Origin: JAUPTX01 sp964550665
GTDB taxonomy: Bacteria; Patescibacteriota; Minisyncoccia; Phycocordibacterales; CSBR16-119
NCBI GenBank assembly: GCA_964550665.1
Contig: CAZJZW010000010.1
Span: 1-24,231, forward strand
DNA: 24,231 nt
Direction of reading: 5' to 3'
Part shown: positions 1 to 6,677 of the stretch, in pieces
Layout of the letters: each line of letters opens with the position of its first letter
Position numbering within the stretch: position 1 is the stretch's first letter
Notes under the pieces: model-generated
What the model saw: the letters and a program-made list of their open reading frames with translations, nothing else
The model's database searches: none
Told to the model about the DNA's origin: nothing
Position numbers and translations under genes: made by a program

Positions 1-17
1 CCCCGCCAAAGGCGGGG
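1..17. terminator. Stem-loop at window edge, probable terminator
   Basis: CCCCGCC and GGCGGGG form a perfect 7-bp stem around an AAA loop. No T-run follows on the plus strand. On the minus strand the tail lies outside the window, so it most likely ends a transcript whose gene is not visible here. Confidence 0.5.
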
Positions 18-92
18 CGGATTCCTAACAGACAATCAGTACTTTACTACAAAACAGGCTTTTTTTCAAGGGGTTAAGGCAATCAAAATTTA

Positions 93-121
93 TTGACAGA
101 AACTCTTTTTAAGAGTATGGT
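93..121 (+). promoter_or_regulatory. Promoter of the 169-1332 gene, with operator-like palindrome
   Basis: TTGACA (93-98) and TATGGT (116-121) are separated by exactly 17 bp. The spacer holds a perfect inverted repeat, ACTCTT-TTT-AAGAGT (102-116), which reaches the first base of the -10 box. A dimeric repressor could bind there; that is inference. Confidence 0.7.
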
Positions 122-130
122 TTTGGCAGA

Positions 131-154
131 TAGCTAGTCAATTTCGGCTGGCTA
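131..154 (+). promoter_or_regulatory. Leader hairpin in the 5' UTR of the 169-1332 gene
   Basis: TAGCTAGTC (131-139) pairs with GGCTGGCTA (146-154) over 9 bp, two of them G-U, with a 6-base loop. It lies between the promoter and the ATG at 169, in a leader of about 40 bases with no Shine-Dalgarno. It could protect the mRNA end or affect initiation. Confidence 0.45.
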
Positions 155-168
155 AAAACATAAGTTCC

Positions 169-1332
169 ATGAAAACTGTAGAAGCAGTAAAGAAGGCAGA
201 AACCTTTGAGACTGCAATGGAGTCAGCCAGAAAGCTGAACTTCCCGTTGAAACAATTCTTGATAGCATTTCCGGAATTTGCGAACCCGATCTCTGAAGAT
301 CGTCTTCGAGAGCTTTTGGATTTAGTGACGAAGGAATCGATTCCGTACCTTTGGGAGATTTATGCGACGTATAAATGTCTTGAGGTGCTGAAAGATAAGA
401 AGGATTACTATAAGATGTTAAAAGATGCCATTGAGTGGAGGATCTCGGGTGTTATTAAGAAAGAACTTGAAGTAAATCCGCCACAAGATGTGTCGAGTGC
501 CAGATTTCTGCGTGATGCAGCCCCAGAAGGAACTAGTGCACAGCATCTTGCAGAGGATCAGTTTGTCATTCAGTTGACTCGGTTAGTTGATGGCAAGAAG
601 ACTCTCGAACAGCTGGTCGAAGATCGCAAATTATTTCCCGACAAATATGGGATCAGGGACGATCTTGATATGCTGATCTGCAAGAAGGTTAACGAAAGGT
701 TGTCGAGCAAACTGGCTCCTGAGAAGAGGTTCGAGTGCATTGAACTGGTCGGCGATATTCTGCCCTACCGAGATAAGGTGAAGGGATTGGAGCCTCTGGC
801 TTCACAGAAAGCGAGTGTTGACGTCCTGCTTCGTGCGGCTGATATGCTGGTAATTCAGGATAATTTTACCCTGGAAAGTAGTACGATCGGATTCGAAGGG
901 ACAAAGCTTCGCGGTAGGATGTGGGCCATCATAATCGATAAAACGAACGACAGAGAACTGTGGTGGAGGGCTGCACGGTTCGGTACCAGTAATTGGGTCT
1001 GGGACAATACTTGTATGTCTGCCAGACTCAAGATTCTCAAGATATCACTATCGTTGCAGGAGCTTGTAGAGGTGTTTCTGCTAACAGAAAGTATCTCGTA
1101 TGACCATAAGGGCGATACCTACCATGGGAAAGTCTTGAACTTGTTGGTTTCGCAGTTCAAAAGTGCGCTCTCTTCTGCTTCTCTAGAAGATACAGCTGAA
1201 ATTAGGAAAGCCTATGAGGTTGTTGTGAAGAGGGAGTTTCGTTCCGATGGTTACCAGAAAGAGTGTTGGTGGCAAGTCGCAATCAGGTCTCTCCTAATCC
1301 GTCGCCTCTACGAACTCTCACGGTCTGAGTGA
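169..1332 (+). CDS. Unrecognised helical-repeat-like protein, 387 aa
   Basis: I do not recognise this family. The protein is almost entirely predicted helix, rich in charged residues and leucine, with no signal peptide or clear membrane segment, so it should be cytoplasmic. Tryptophan-rich helices recur: ELWWRAARFG near residue 264, SNWVWDN near 274, and ECWWQVAIRSLL near 367. This gives an impression of a degenerate alpha-solenoid (HEAT or TPR-like), which I cannot confirm by eye. The ATG at 169 is chosen because it follows the promoter and leader hairpin and the protein starts cleanly there. The gene is monocistronic, with its own promoter and a strong terminator, and stops with TGA. Its base composition seems slightly more GC-rich than its neighbours, consistent with an accessory gene. 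No catalytic motif is visible, so no function is proposed. Confidence 0.8.
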   Translation: MKTVEAVKKAETFETAMESARKLNFPLKQFLIAFPEFANPISEDRLRELLDLVTKESIPYLWEIYATYKCLEVLKDKKDYYKMLKDAIEWRISGVIKKELEVNPPQDVSSARFLRDAAPEGTSAQHLAEDQFVIQLTRLVDGKKTLEQLVEDRKLFPDKYGIRDDLDMLICKKVNERLSSKLAPEKRFECIELVGDILPYRDKVKGLEPLASQKASVDVLLRAADMLVIQDNFTLESSTIGFEGTKLRGRMWAIIIDKTNDRELWWRAARFGTSNWVWDNTCMSARLKILKISLSLQELVEVFLLTESISYDHKGDTYHGKVLNLLVSQFKSALSSASLEDTAEIRKAYEVVVKREFRSDGYQKECWWQVAIRSLLIRRLYELSRSE

Positions 1333-1344
1333 CTTGTGAGTGGA

Positions 1345-1383
1345 GCCACCGCACCGAAAGGTGCGGTGGCTTTTTATTTTTTG
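1345..1383 (+). terminator. Rho-independent terminator after the 169-1332 gene
   Basis: GCCACCGCACC (1345-1355) pairs perfectly with GGTGCGGTGGC (1360-1370) around a GAAA tetraloop. A T-rich tract follows to 1383. It separates the orphan gene from the proS operon. Confidence 0.95.
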
Positions 1384-1432
1384 AAATATAAAATAAAATC
1401 TGTCAAATATAGCGAAAAAATGATTTTTCAAG

Positions 1433-1438
1433 TATTAT
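1433..1438 (+). promoter_or_regulatory. -10 box of proS, leaderless arrangement
   Basis: TATTAT ends 8 bases before the proS ATG at 1447, so transcription should start at or within a base or two of the start codon. No good -35 is seen. The box lies just downstream of the preceding terminator, where a new promoter is needed. Confidence 0.55.
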
Positions 1439-1446
1439 GGGGCTTA

Positions 1447-2703
1447 ATGAAACAATCAAAACTATTCACAAAAACAAGAAAAGATGCACCAGCAGATGAA
1501 GTGTCAAAAAACGCTGAGCTTTTAATTCGAGGAGGATTTGTAAACAAAGAGATGGCTGGTGTGTATTCATACTTACCACTTGGACTTAGAGTCATGAATA
1601 AAATCTCAAATGTCATCCGTGAAGAGATGGACGCTATCGGCGGACAAGAAGTGAAGATGACCGTCTTGCAAGATTCTGATGTATGGCAAAAGTCAGGACG
1701 ATGGTCTGACGAAGTTGTTGATAATTGGTTTAAGACAAAACTTAAAAATGATACCGAGATCGGACTTGGTTTTACGCACGAAGAACCTCTAACCGCACTT
1801 CTGAAAAATCACATAAGTTCCTACAAAGATCTTCCTGTCTATCCATATCAAATCCAAGCAAAGTTTCGAAATGAAACCAGAGCAAAGTCTGGCGTGATGC
1901 GCGGGCGAGAATTCCTGATGAAAGATATGTATTCTTTTTCTAGAAATGAAGCAGAACACTTAGCGTTCTACGAAAGAGTACAAAATGCATACAAGAAAAT
2001 TTACACACGACTTGGTGTTGGGCATTTAACGTACATGACATTTGCTTCGGGCGGGACGTTTTCAAAATACTCTCATGAATTTCAGACGATCACAGGCGCA
2101 GGAGAAGATCTGATTTATGTTGATGAAGAAACTGGTATTGCCGTGAACCAAGAAGTGCTTAATGATGAGGTTTTAAAAGATTTGAATCTTTCCCGCGAAA
2201 AGTTAGTAGAGCATAAAGCTGTTGAAGTCGGGAATATTTTTACTCTTGGAACAAAGTTTTCTGAACCGCTACAATTAAACTTTAAAGATGAAGAAGGGAA
2301 AGAACAAAAAGTTTTCATGGGTTCTTATGGTCTCGGGCCATCACGAATAATGGGAACGATAGTCGAAGTCTTGTCGGACGACAAAGGTATCATCTGGCCA
2401 AAAGAAGTTAGTCCATTTCATGTTCATTTGATTTCTCTTAACGAAAATGAAAAAGCAAATGAGTTGTACGAAACATTAAAAAAAGCTGGGATAGAAGTTC
2501 TTTTTGATGACAGAGAAGCAAATGCCGGAGAAAAATTTGCCGACAGTGATTTGATCGGTATACCGGTTCGAGTTGTTGTAAGTAAAAGAAGTCTTGAAGA
2601 GGGTGGATATGAAATGAAAAGCCGAACAGAAGAAAAAGGAAAGATTTTACAGGAAGAAGGGCTTTTAAAAGAATTGAAAGATTATGTTTTCCAAACTTTA
2701 TAA
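1447..2703 (+). CDS. proS: Prolyl-tRNA synthetase, compact form without editing domain
   Basis: This class II aminoacyl-tRNA synthetase charges tRNA-Pro with proline in the cytoplasm. Motif 1 lies around residues 39-70. Motif 2 lies near 140-163, with FRNETR and GREFLMKDMYSF. Motif 3 lies near 291-307 (GSYGLGPSR). The anticodon-binding domain runs from about 322 to the end. At 418 residues it is far shorter than the roughly 570-residue bacterial type, because the INS editing domain normally between motifs 2 and 3 is replaced by about 30 residues (230-258). The frame is open upstream to 1336, but that extension would run through the terminator, so ATG 1447 is used. It matches the family N-terminus and sits 8 bases after a -10 box. 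It is the first gene of the operon with mreB, mreC and tgt, and overlaps mreB by 20 bp. Confidence 0.96.
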   Translation: MKQSKLFTKTRKDAPADEVSKNAELLIRGGFVNKEMAGVYSYLPLGLRVMNKISNVIREEMDAIGGQEVKMTVLQDSDVWQKSGRWSDEVVDNWFKTKLKNDTEIGLGFTHEEPLTALLKNHISSYKDLPVYPYQIQAKFRNETRAKSGVMRGREFLMKDMYSFSRNEAEHLAFYERVQNAYKKIYTRLGVGHLTYMTFASGGTFSKYSHEFQTITGAGEDLIYVDEETGIAVNQEVLNDEVLKDLNLSREKLVEHKAVEVGNIFTLGTKFSEPLQLNFKDEEGKEQKVFMGSYGLGPSRIMGTIVEVLSDDKGIIWPKEVSPFHVHLISLNENEKANELYETLKKAGIEVLFDDREANAGEKFADSDLIGIPVRVVVSKRSLEEGGYEMKSRTEEKGKILQEEGLLKELKDYVFQTL

Positions 2704-3733
2704 ATTATTTTCAAATGATATTGGTATTGATTTAGGAACAGCCAACACTCTCGTCTACCTTAAAGGAAAGGGTATTATTATTTCTGAACCATCTGTTGTG
2801 GCGGTGAATAAAAAGACAGGACAGATCGTGGCTATCGGCGCAGAAGCAAAGCAAATGCTAGGCCGTACTCCTCCACATATTGAAGCCGTCAGACCTTTGG
2901 TTGATGGTGTTGTTTCTGATTTTGAAGTAACAGAAGAAATGTTGGCTTATCTTTTAGGAAAAGTTGAAAAGATGTCTCCAAAATTTTTCCGTCCGAGAGT
3001 AGTTATCGGCGTGCCGTCAGGTATCACTTCTGTTGAAGTGCGAGCGGTCTATGATGCGGCAAAAAATGCTGGCGCGCGAGAGGTTCATATAGTCGAAGAG
3101 CCGACAGCTGCGGCGGTAGGTATTCGACTTCCGATTCATGATCCAGTTGGTTCGATGATCGTGGATATCGGTGGAGGTACGACAGACATCGCTATTATCT
3201 CACTGGGTGGAATCGTTCAATCAAAAAATCTGATAATAGCCGGAGATAAACTCAATGTCGATATCATGACGTATTTCCGAAATGAATTTAAACTTTTAAT
3301 CGGTGAAAAAACTGGAGAAAATATTAAGATCGCAATCGGTTCTGTCCTACCACTCGAAGAGCCTGTGGAGATAGAAGTCAGGGGGCGAGATTTAGTGACT
3401 GGACTTCCACGACAAGTAGTTGTAACTGATTCTGATATTAGAGAAGCTATTTCTGCTTCGATAAACACTTTGGTGGAAGGCATACGAGAAGTTTTGGAAA
3501 CAACACCACCAGAAATTTTATCTGACGTGATGCACCGAGGTATCGTTCTTACAGGAGGTGGTTCTCTTATAAAAGGTTTGCCAGAGCTTATTCAAAAACA
3601 AATTAAAATGCCAGTGCATATTTCCGAAGATCCACTGACGGCCGTGGCTCGAGGGACGGGAGTTATTTTGGAAAACCTTGAAAAATACAAAGAGGTTTTA
3701 ATCGATACTCAATATGACTTACCGCCACGATAG
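2684..3733 (+). CDS. mreB: Rod-shape-determining protein MreB
   Basis: MreB is the bacterial actin. It forms ATP-dependent filaments under the membrane that guide lateral cell-wall synthesis. The 349-residue length is normal for the family. The actin-fold phosphate-binding loops are clear: DIGIDLGTANTLVYLKGKG from residue 12, the DIGGGTTDIAIISLGG loop mid-protein, and the adenosine motif TGGGSLIKGLPELI near the C-terminus. The EEPTAAAVG segment is also typical. Its ATG lies inside the end of proS (20-bp overlap), and its own last 20 bases overlap mreC, which suggests translational coupling along the operon. Having mreB and mreC suggests the cell controls its shape and has a peptidoglycan wall. 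Confidence 0.98.
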   Translation: MFSKLYKLFSNDIGIDLGTANTLVYLKGKGIIISEPSVVAVNKKTGQIVAIGAEAKQMLGRTPPHIEAVRPLVDGVVSDFEVTEEMLAYLLGKVEKMSPKFFRPRVVIGVPSGITSVEVRAVYDAAKNAGAREVHIVEEPTAAAVGIRLPIHDPVGSMIVDIGGGTTDIAIISLGGIVQSKNLIIAGDKLNVDIMTYFRNEFKLLIGEKTGENIKIAIGSVLPLEEPVEIEVRGRDLVTGLPRQVVVTDSDIREAISASINTLVEGIREVLETTPPEILSDVMHRGIVLTGGGSLIKGLPELIQKQIKMPVHISEDPLTAVARGTGVILENLEKYKEVLIDTQYDLPPR

Positions 3734-4493
3734 AAAATATAAAAGATTAAACTATACATTGCTCTTTGTGGCTATCTTGGCTTTTCTTTTTTTTATGTTC
3801 CGTGGAGGAAAGCTTGACTTTGTTTCTTCATTTTTAGGTAGAGCGATAACGCCGATTTGGAAAACAGAAATAGCTTTCACAGACGTGTTTTTGAAAGAAG
3901 TGTTTACTTCAAAAAAAGATTTAATAAGACAGAACGAGGTTTTGAAAAATCGTCTTGAAGAAAGTAAGGTAGAGTTGTTACAGTCTTCTCTTTTAGAAAA
4001 AGAAAATGAAGCCCTGAAAGAAATTTTCCTTCGAAGTACAGGAGAAAATAATCTTATCGCAACGATACTCGCAAAGCCAAATCATTCTCTTTACGGAACT
4101 TTAATAATAGATGTCGGAAGTGACGAAGGTGTAAAACCAGAAGACCTCGTTTTCGCTTTGGGAAATGTTGTTATCGGTGAAATAGAAAGTGTCGATAAAA
4201 ATTCATCAAAAGTTATTTTATATTCATCTCCTGGTTACATCTCACAAGTAACACTCGAAAATACAGGAAGATATTTTAATGCAAAAGGTCGTGGAGCGGG
4301 GGATTTTGAAATCCAATTTCCAAGAGAGCTCGACGTAGAAGTCGGACAAGTGTTTTTGTATCCAAGTATCAACAACTATATTGTCGGCGTTGTCGAAAGT
4401 GTTTTGTTTGATCCCCGAGATTCATATAAAAAGGTTCTCTTTAGAAGCGCTGCCAATATCCAAGAGCTTAAGTGGGTAGAAGTTAAGATTTAA
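3714..4493 (+). CDS. mreC: Rod-shape-determining protein MreC
   Basis: MreC is an inner-membrane protein with an external domain that links MreB filaments to wall-synthesis enzymes. Here, one membrane anchor spans about residues 13-29. A coiled coil follows (about 66-106, rich in Leu, Glu and Lys), and then the beta-rich MreC core with segments such as IIDVGSDEGVKPEDLV and GNVVIGEIESV. At 259 residues it is within the family range. It overlaps mreB by 20 bp. No mreD follows, which is unusual for the mre operon; the next genes are a small unknown and tgt. Confidence 0.93.
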   Translation: MTYRHDRKYKRLNYTLLFVAILAFLFFMFRGGKLDFVSSFLGRAITPIWKTEIAFTDVFLKEVFTSKKDLIRQNEVLKNRLEESKVELLQSSLLEKENEALKEIFLRSTGENNLIATILAKPNHSLYGTLIIDVGSDEGVKPEDLVFALGNVVIGEIESVDKNSSKVILYSSPGYISQVTLENTGRYFNAKGRGAGDFEIQFPRELDVEVGQVFLYPSINNYIVGVVESVLFDPRDSYKKVLFRSAANIQELKWVEVKI

Positions 4494-4528
4494 GTTTGTA
4501 ACGTTAAAAGTTATAAAGTTTGTAACGT
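4493..4528 (+). repeat. 12-bp direct repeat in the mreC-4535 gap
   Basis: AGTTTGTAACGT occurs at 4493-4504 and again at 4517-4528, a 24-bp period, and fills most of the short intergenic space. The first copy starts on the last base of the mreC stop codon. It may be a fragment of a dispersed intergenic repeat or replication slippage. Confidence 0.6.
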
Positions 4529-4534
4529 ATTAGA

Positions 4535-5020
4535 ATGGAAAAAATAAATTTTGAAAAAACACCAAAACAAATTTTGAAAAATCTTGAAAAAACAGGAAGA
4601 TATGTTTTTCATGGTTCGCCATTTAAAATAGATAAGTTTGAACCAAGACAAGCATTTCAATCAATAAAAAAAGATGATGGTGAGTATGAAAAAATTCCAG
4701 ATGGTGATCCGGCTGTTTTTACTTCACCATTTGCAGATACTGCCATATTTATGGCGGTAGTTAGTAAACAAAATGCACCAAGAGGAATATACTCTGGTTT
4801 TTCTGCTGACAGCAGATTAAATAGTGTAAAATTTCATGCAACACAAGAAACAATGGACCAAATCAACGATGAGGCCTTTGGTTATGTATATGTTTTTGAA
4901 AAAGAGAAGTTTAAAGAAAGAAATTTTAATGAAGCTGTTTCCCTTGAAGAAGTAGAACCAACCATGTATATAGAAGTCACAAAGAAAGACTTACCAGAAG
5001 TTACAATTAAAGATTTTTAA
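4535..5020 (+). CDS. Small protein with ADP-ribosyltransferase-like HGS motif
   Basis: The function is not established. The 161-residue protein has no signal peptide or membrane segment. Near residue 23 it has YVFHGSPFKIDKFEPRQA, followed near 57 by DGDPAVFTSPFADTAIFMAV. An HG(S/T) strand followed by an aromatic residue in a (F/Y)xS...A helix is the layout of the ADP-ribosyltransferase/PARP fold, whose histidine and aromatic residue bind NAD. Candidate acidic residues lie in the C-terminal part (EEVEPTMYIEV), but I cannot identify the catalytic glutamate. The gene sits between mreC and tgt, with one base separating its stop from the tgt ATG, so co-translation with tgt is likely. It could equally be a non-enzymatic conserved CPR protein. 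Confidence 0.75.
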   Translation: MEKINFEKTPKQILKNLEKTGRYVFHGSPFKIDKFEPRQAFQSIKKDDGEYEKIPDGDPAVFTSPFADTAIFMAVVSKQNAPRGIYSGFSADSRLNSVKFHATQETMDQINDEAFGYVYVFEKEKFKERNFNEAVSLEEVEPTMYIEVTKKDLPEVTIKDF

Positions 5021-5021
5021 A

Positions 5022-6242
5022 ATGTCAGAAAATTTTAATTTTAAAATTGAAAAGAAATTAGAAGGTAAGCTTGGCCGTATTGGCCGAATACACACACCAC
5101 ACGGAGATATAGAAACTCCGTCATTTGTTGTTGTCGGAACGAAAGCGACAGTGAAAGCGATGACTCCAGAGATGCTTGAAAGTTTGGGCGCGCAAGTTGT
5201 TTTGGCAAATACGTATCACTTATATCTTCAACCAGGAAATGAATTAGTAAAACAAGCGGGAGGATTTTCAAAATTTATGAATTGGCCAGGCCCTTCGATG
5301 ACTGACTCCGGAGGATTTCAAGTTTTTTCTTTGGGCGCGGCATTTGGCGAACATGTAAGTAAGGTGGCGAAAGCTGGAGACGAACAAAAAAAGCCAGACG
5401 ATGGTGGAACAGGGAATCAAGGTAAGCTGGCAAAGATCGACGAAGAAGGGGTAACGTTCAAATCTCATTTGGATGGAAGTACACACAGATTTACTCCCGA
5501 GTCTTCAATGAAAGTCCAGTTTGATTTGGGCGCTGATATGATTTTCGCATTTGATGAATGTACAAGTCCGCAAGCAACTCATGAATATCAAAAAGAAGCG
5601 ATGGATAGAACTCATCGTTGGGCGATGAGATGTCTGGATGCTCATGAAAAATTAGATACCGAAAATGTGCAGGCGCTTTTCGGCGTGATCCAAGGTGGGC
5701 GACACGAAGATTTACGAAAACAATCTGCAGAAGTTTTGGCAGAAATGAAAACTGAAAAAGGATCTATGTTTGATGGATTTGGAATCGGTGGAAGTTTTGA
5801 TAAGGATGATATGGGTACCGCCGTGGCTTGGGTGAATGAAAGTTTACCAGAAGAAAAACCAAGACATCTTTTGGGTATTGGCGACCCTTTGGATATTTTA
5901 CTTGGAGTTGAAAATGGATGTGATCTTTTTGATTGCGTTGCTCCGACACGGATAGCTCGTAACGGATCTTTATATACAAAAGAAGGGAATATAAGTATTA
6001 CTAATTCTAAATACCGAACAGATTTTTCTCCGATAGAAAAAGATTGTAAATGTTATACCTGTAAAAATTATACGAAAGCCTACTTAGCGCATCTTTTCCA
6101 TGCGAAAGAAATTTTAGCGAATACGTTAGCCTCAGTTCACAACGTCTATTTCATCGTGAACTTTGTAAAAGAAATCCGCGAAGCTATTGTAGAAGATAAG
6201 TTCGAAGAATTTAAAGAAAATTTTTTGAAGGGGTATAAATAA
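5022..6242 (+). CDS. tgt: tRNA-guanine transglycosylase
   Basis: TGT exchanges guanine 34 of GUN-anticodon tRNAs for the queuosine precursor preQ1 (or queuine). The TIM-barrel signatures are present: MTDSGGFQVFSLG with base-binding Asp 95, VIQGG at 223-227, and DLFDCVAPTR with the likely nucleophile Asp 304. The zinc site is complete: Cys 342, Cys 344, Cys 347 and His 373. At 406 residues it is about 30 longer than usual, because an insertion rich in Gly, Lys and Asp follows SLG (about residues 107-135). The usual IGGLAVGE loop reads IGGSFDKDDM (about 255-264), which may change base selection. No queuosine biosynthesis gene is in the window. It is the last gene of the proS-mreB-mreC operon. 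Confidence 0.97.
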   Translation: MSENFNFKIEKKLEGKLGRIGRIHTPHGDIETPSFVVVGTKATVKAMTPEMLESLGAQVVLANTYHLYLQPGNELVKQAGGFSKFMNWPGPSMTDSGGFQVFSLGAAFGEHVSKVAKAGDEQKKPDDGGTGNQGKLAKIDEEGVTFKSHLDGSTHRFTPESSMKVQFDLGADMIFAFDECTSPQATHEYQKEAMDRTHRWAMRCLDAHEKLDTENVQALFGVIQGGRHEDLRKQSAEVLAEMKTEKGSMFDGFGIGGSFDKDDMGTAVAWVNESLPEEKPRHLLGIGDPLDILLGVENGCDLFDCVAPTRIARNGSLYTKEGNISITNSKYRTDFSPIEKDCKCYTCKNYTKAYLAHLFHAKEILANTLASVHNVYFIVNFVKEIREAIVEDKFEEFKENFLKGYK

Positions 6243-6266
6243 AAAAGAGCCCCGACTTAGGGGCTC
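6241..6266 (-). terminator. Terminator of the minus-strand 6282-6602 gene
   Basis: GAGCCCC (6247-6253) pairs with GGGGCTC (6260-6266). Read on the minus strand, a T6 run follows at 6246-6241 and overlaps the tgt stop. No T-run follows on the plus strand. Confidence 0.9.
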
Positions 6267-6281
6267 TGAAGTGTGATTCGT

Positions 6282-6602
6282 TTAGGAAGGTTTGGATACT
6301 TGGTTCAATGCCCAAACTAATGTAATTTCCCTTGAATCTTCGGGACGGTCAACCTTTTTGGTCACCGTGTGATGTAGGATGCTCCCACAATCATCACAGT
6401 AGAATACAGATGTATATGGGTTGAAAGACTCAAGGGGTTTGTGTACTTCTGCGTAGACATGGTTGCCAACGGCTGAGCCCGTTTCTGTGGTAGGAATGGT
6501 GGAATGATCTTCTCGTTGTACTTTATTCCAGTGTTGTACAATGTTCAACTTACAAACTGGACATTTTACCCTTTCATACTGTACGGTTCTTATGTGGGTC
6601 AT
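6282..6602 (-). CDS. Small zinc-ribbon-like protein, 106 aa
   Basis: The family is not recognised. Two CxxC pairs, CPVC near residue 14 and CDDC near residue 69, are spaced as in a zinc ribbon, and no membrane segment or signal peptide is seen. The middle region contains several His residues (EDHSTIP, NHVYAEVHK). This suggests a small metal-stabilised cytoplasmic protein, possibly nucleic-acid or protein binding. The gene forms a self-contained minus-strand unit with a good promoter (6620-6648) and a terminator (6241-6266). It converges on tgt and is divergent from uvrB. A short AAGAG precedes the ATG. Confidence 0.75.
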   Translation of the reverse strand: MTHIRTVQYERVKCPVCKLNIVQHWNKVQREDHSTIPTTETGSAVGNHVYAEVHKPLESFNPYTSVFYCDDCGSILHHTVTKKVDRPEDSREITLVWALNQVSKPS

Positions 6603-6619
6603 GACTCTTGTTTTTCTTT

Positions 6620-6648
6620 ATACTAGGCTTTTTTGTATATGTGGTCAA
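6620..6648 (-). promoter_or_regulatory. Promoter of the 6282-6602 gene
   Basis: On the minus strand TTGACC (6648-6643) and TAGTAT (6625-6620) are 17 bp apart. The -10 box lies 17 bases from the ATG, leaving a leader of about 10 bases. Confidence 0.75.
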
Positions 6649-6669
6649 GGATTTTTAAATCCGTATAAT
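6649..6669 (+). promoter_or_regulatory. uvrB -10 box with adjacent palindrome
   Basis: TATAAT (6664-6669) ends 8 bases before the uvrB ATG at 6678, which predicts a leaderless mRNA. Directly upstream, GGATTT-TT-AAATCC (6649-6662) is a perfect palindrome in the position of a core-promoter operator. It also lies just behind the divergent promoter. No convincing -35 is seen. Confidence 0.65.
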
Positions 6670-6677
6670 TGACATAT

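Noticed and set aside
1336..1446. Upstream in-frame extension of proS
   Set aside because: It would translate through the terminator hairpin and T-tract at 1345-1383 and adds residues unlike the family N-terminus.
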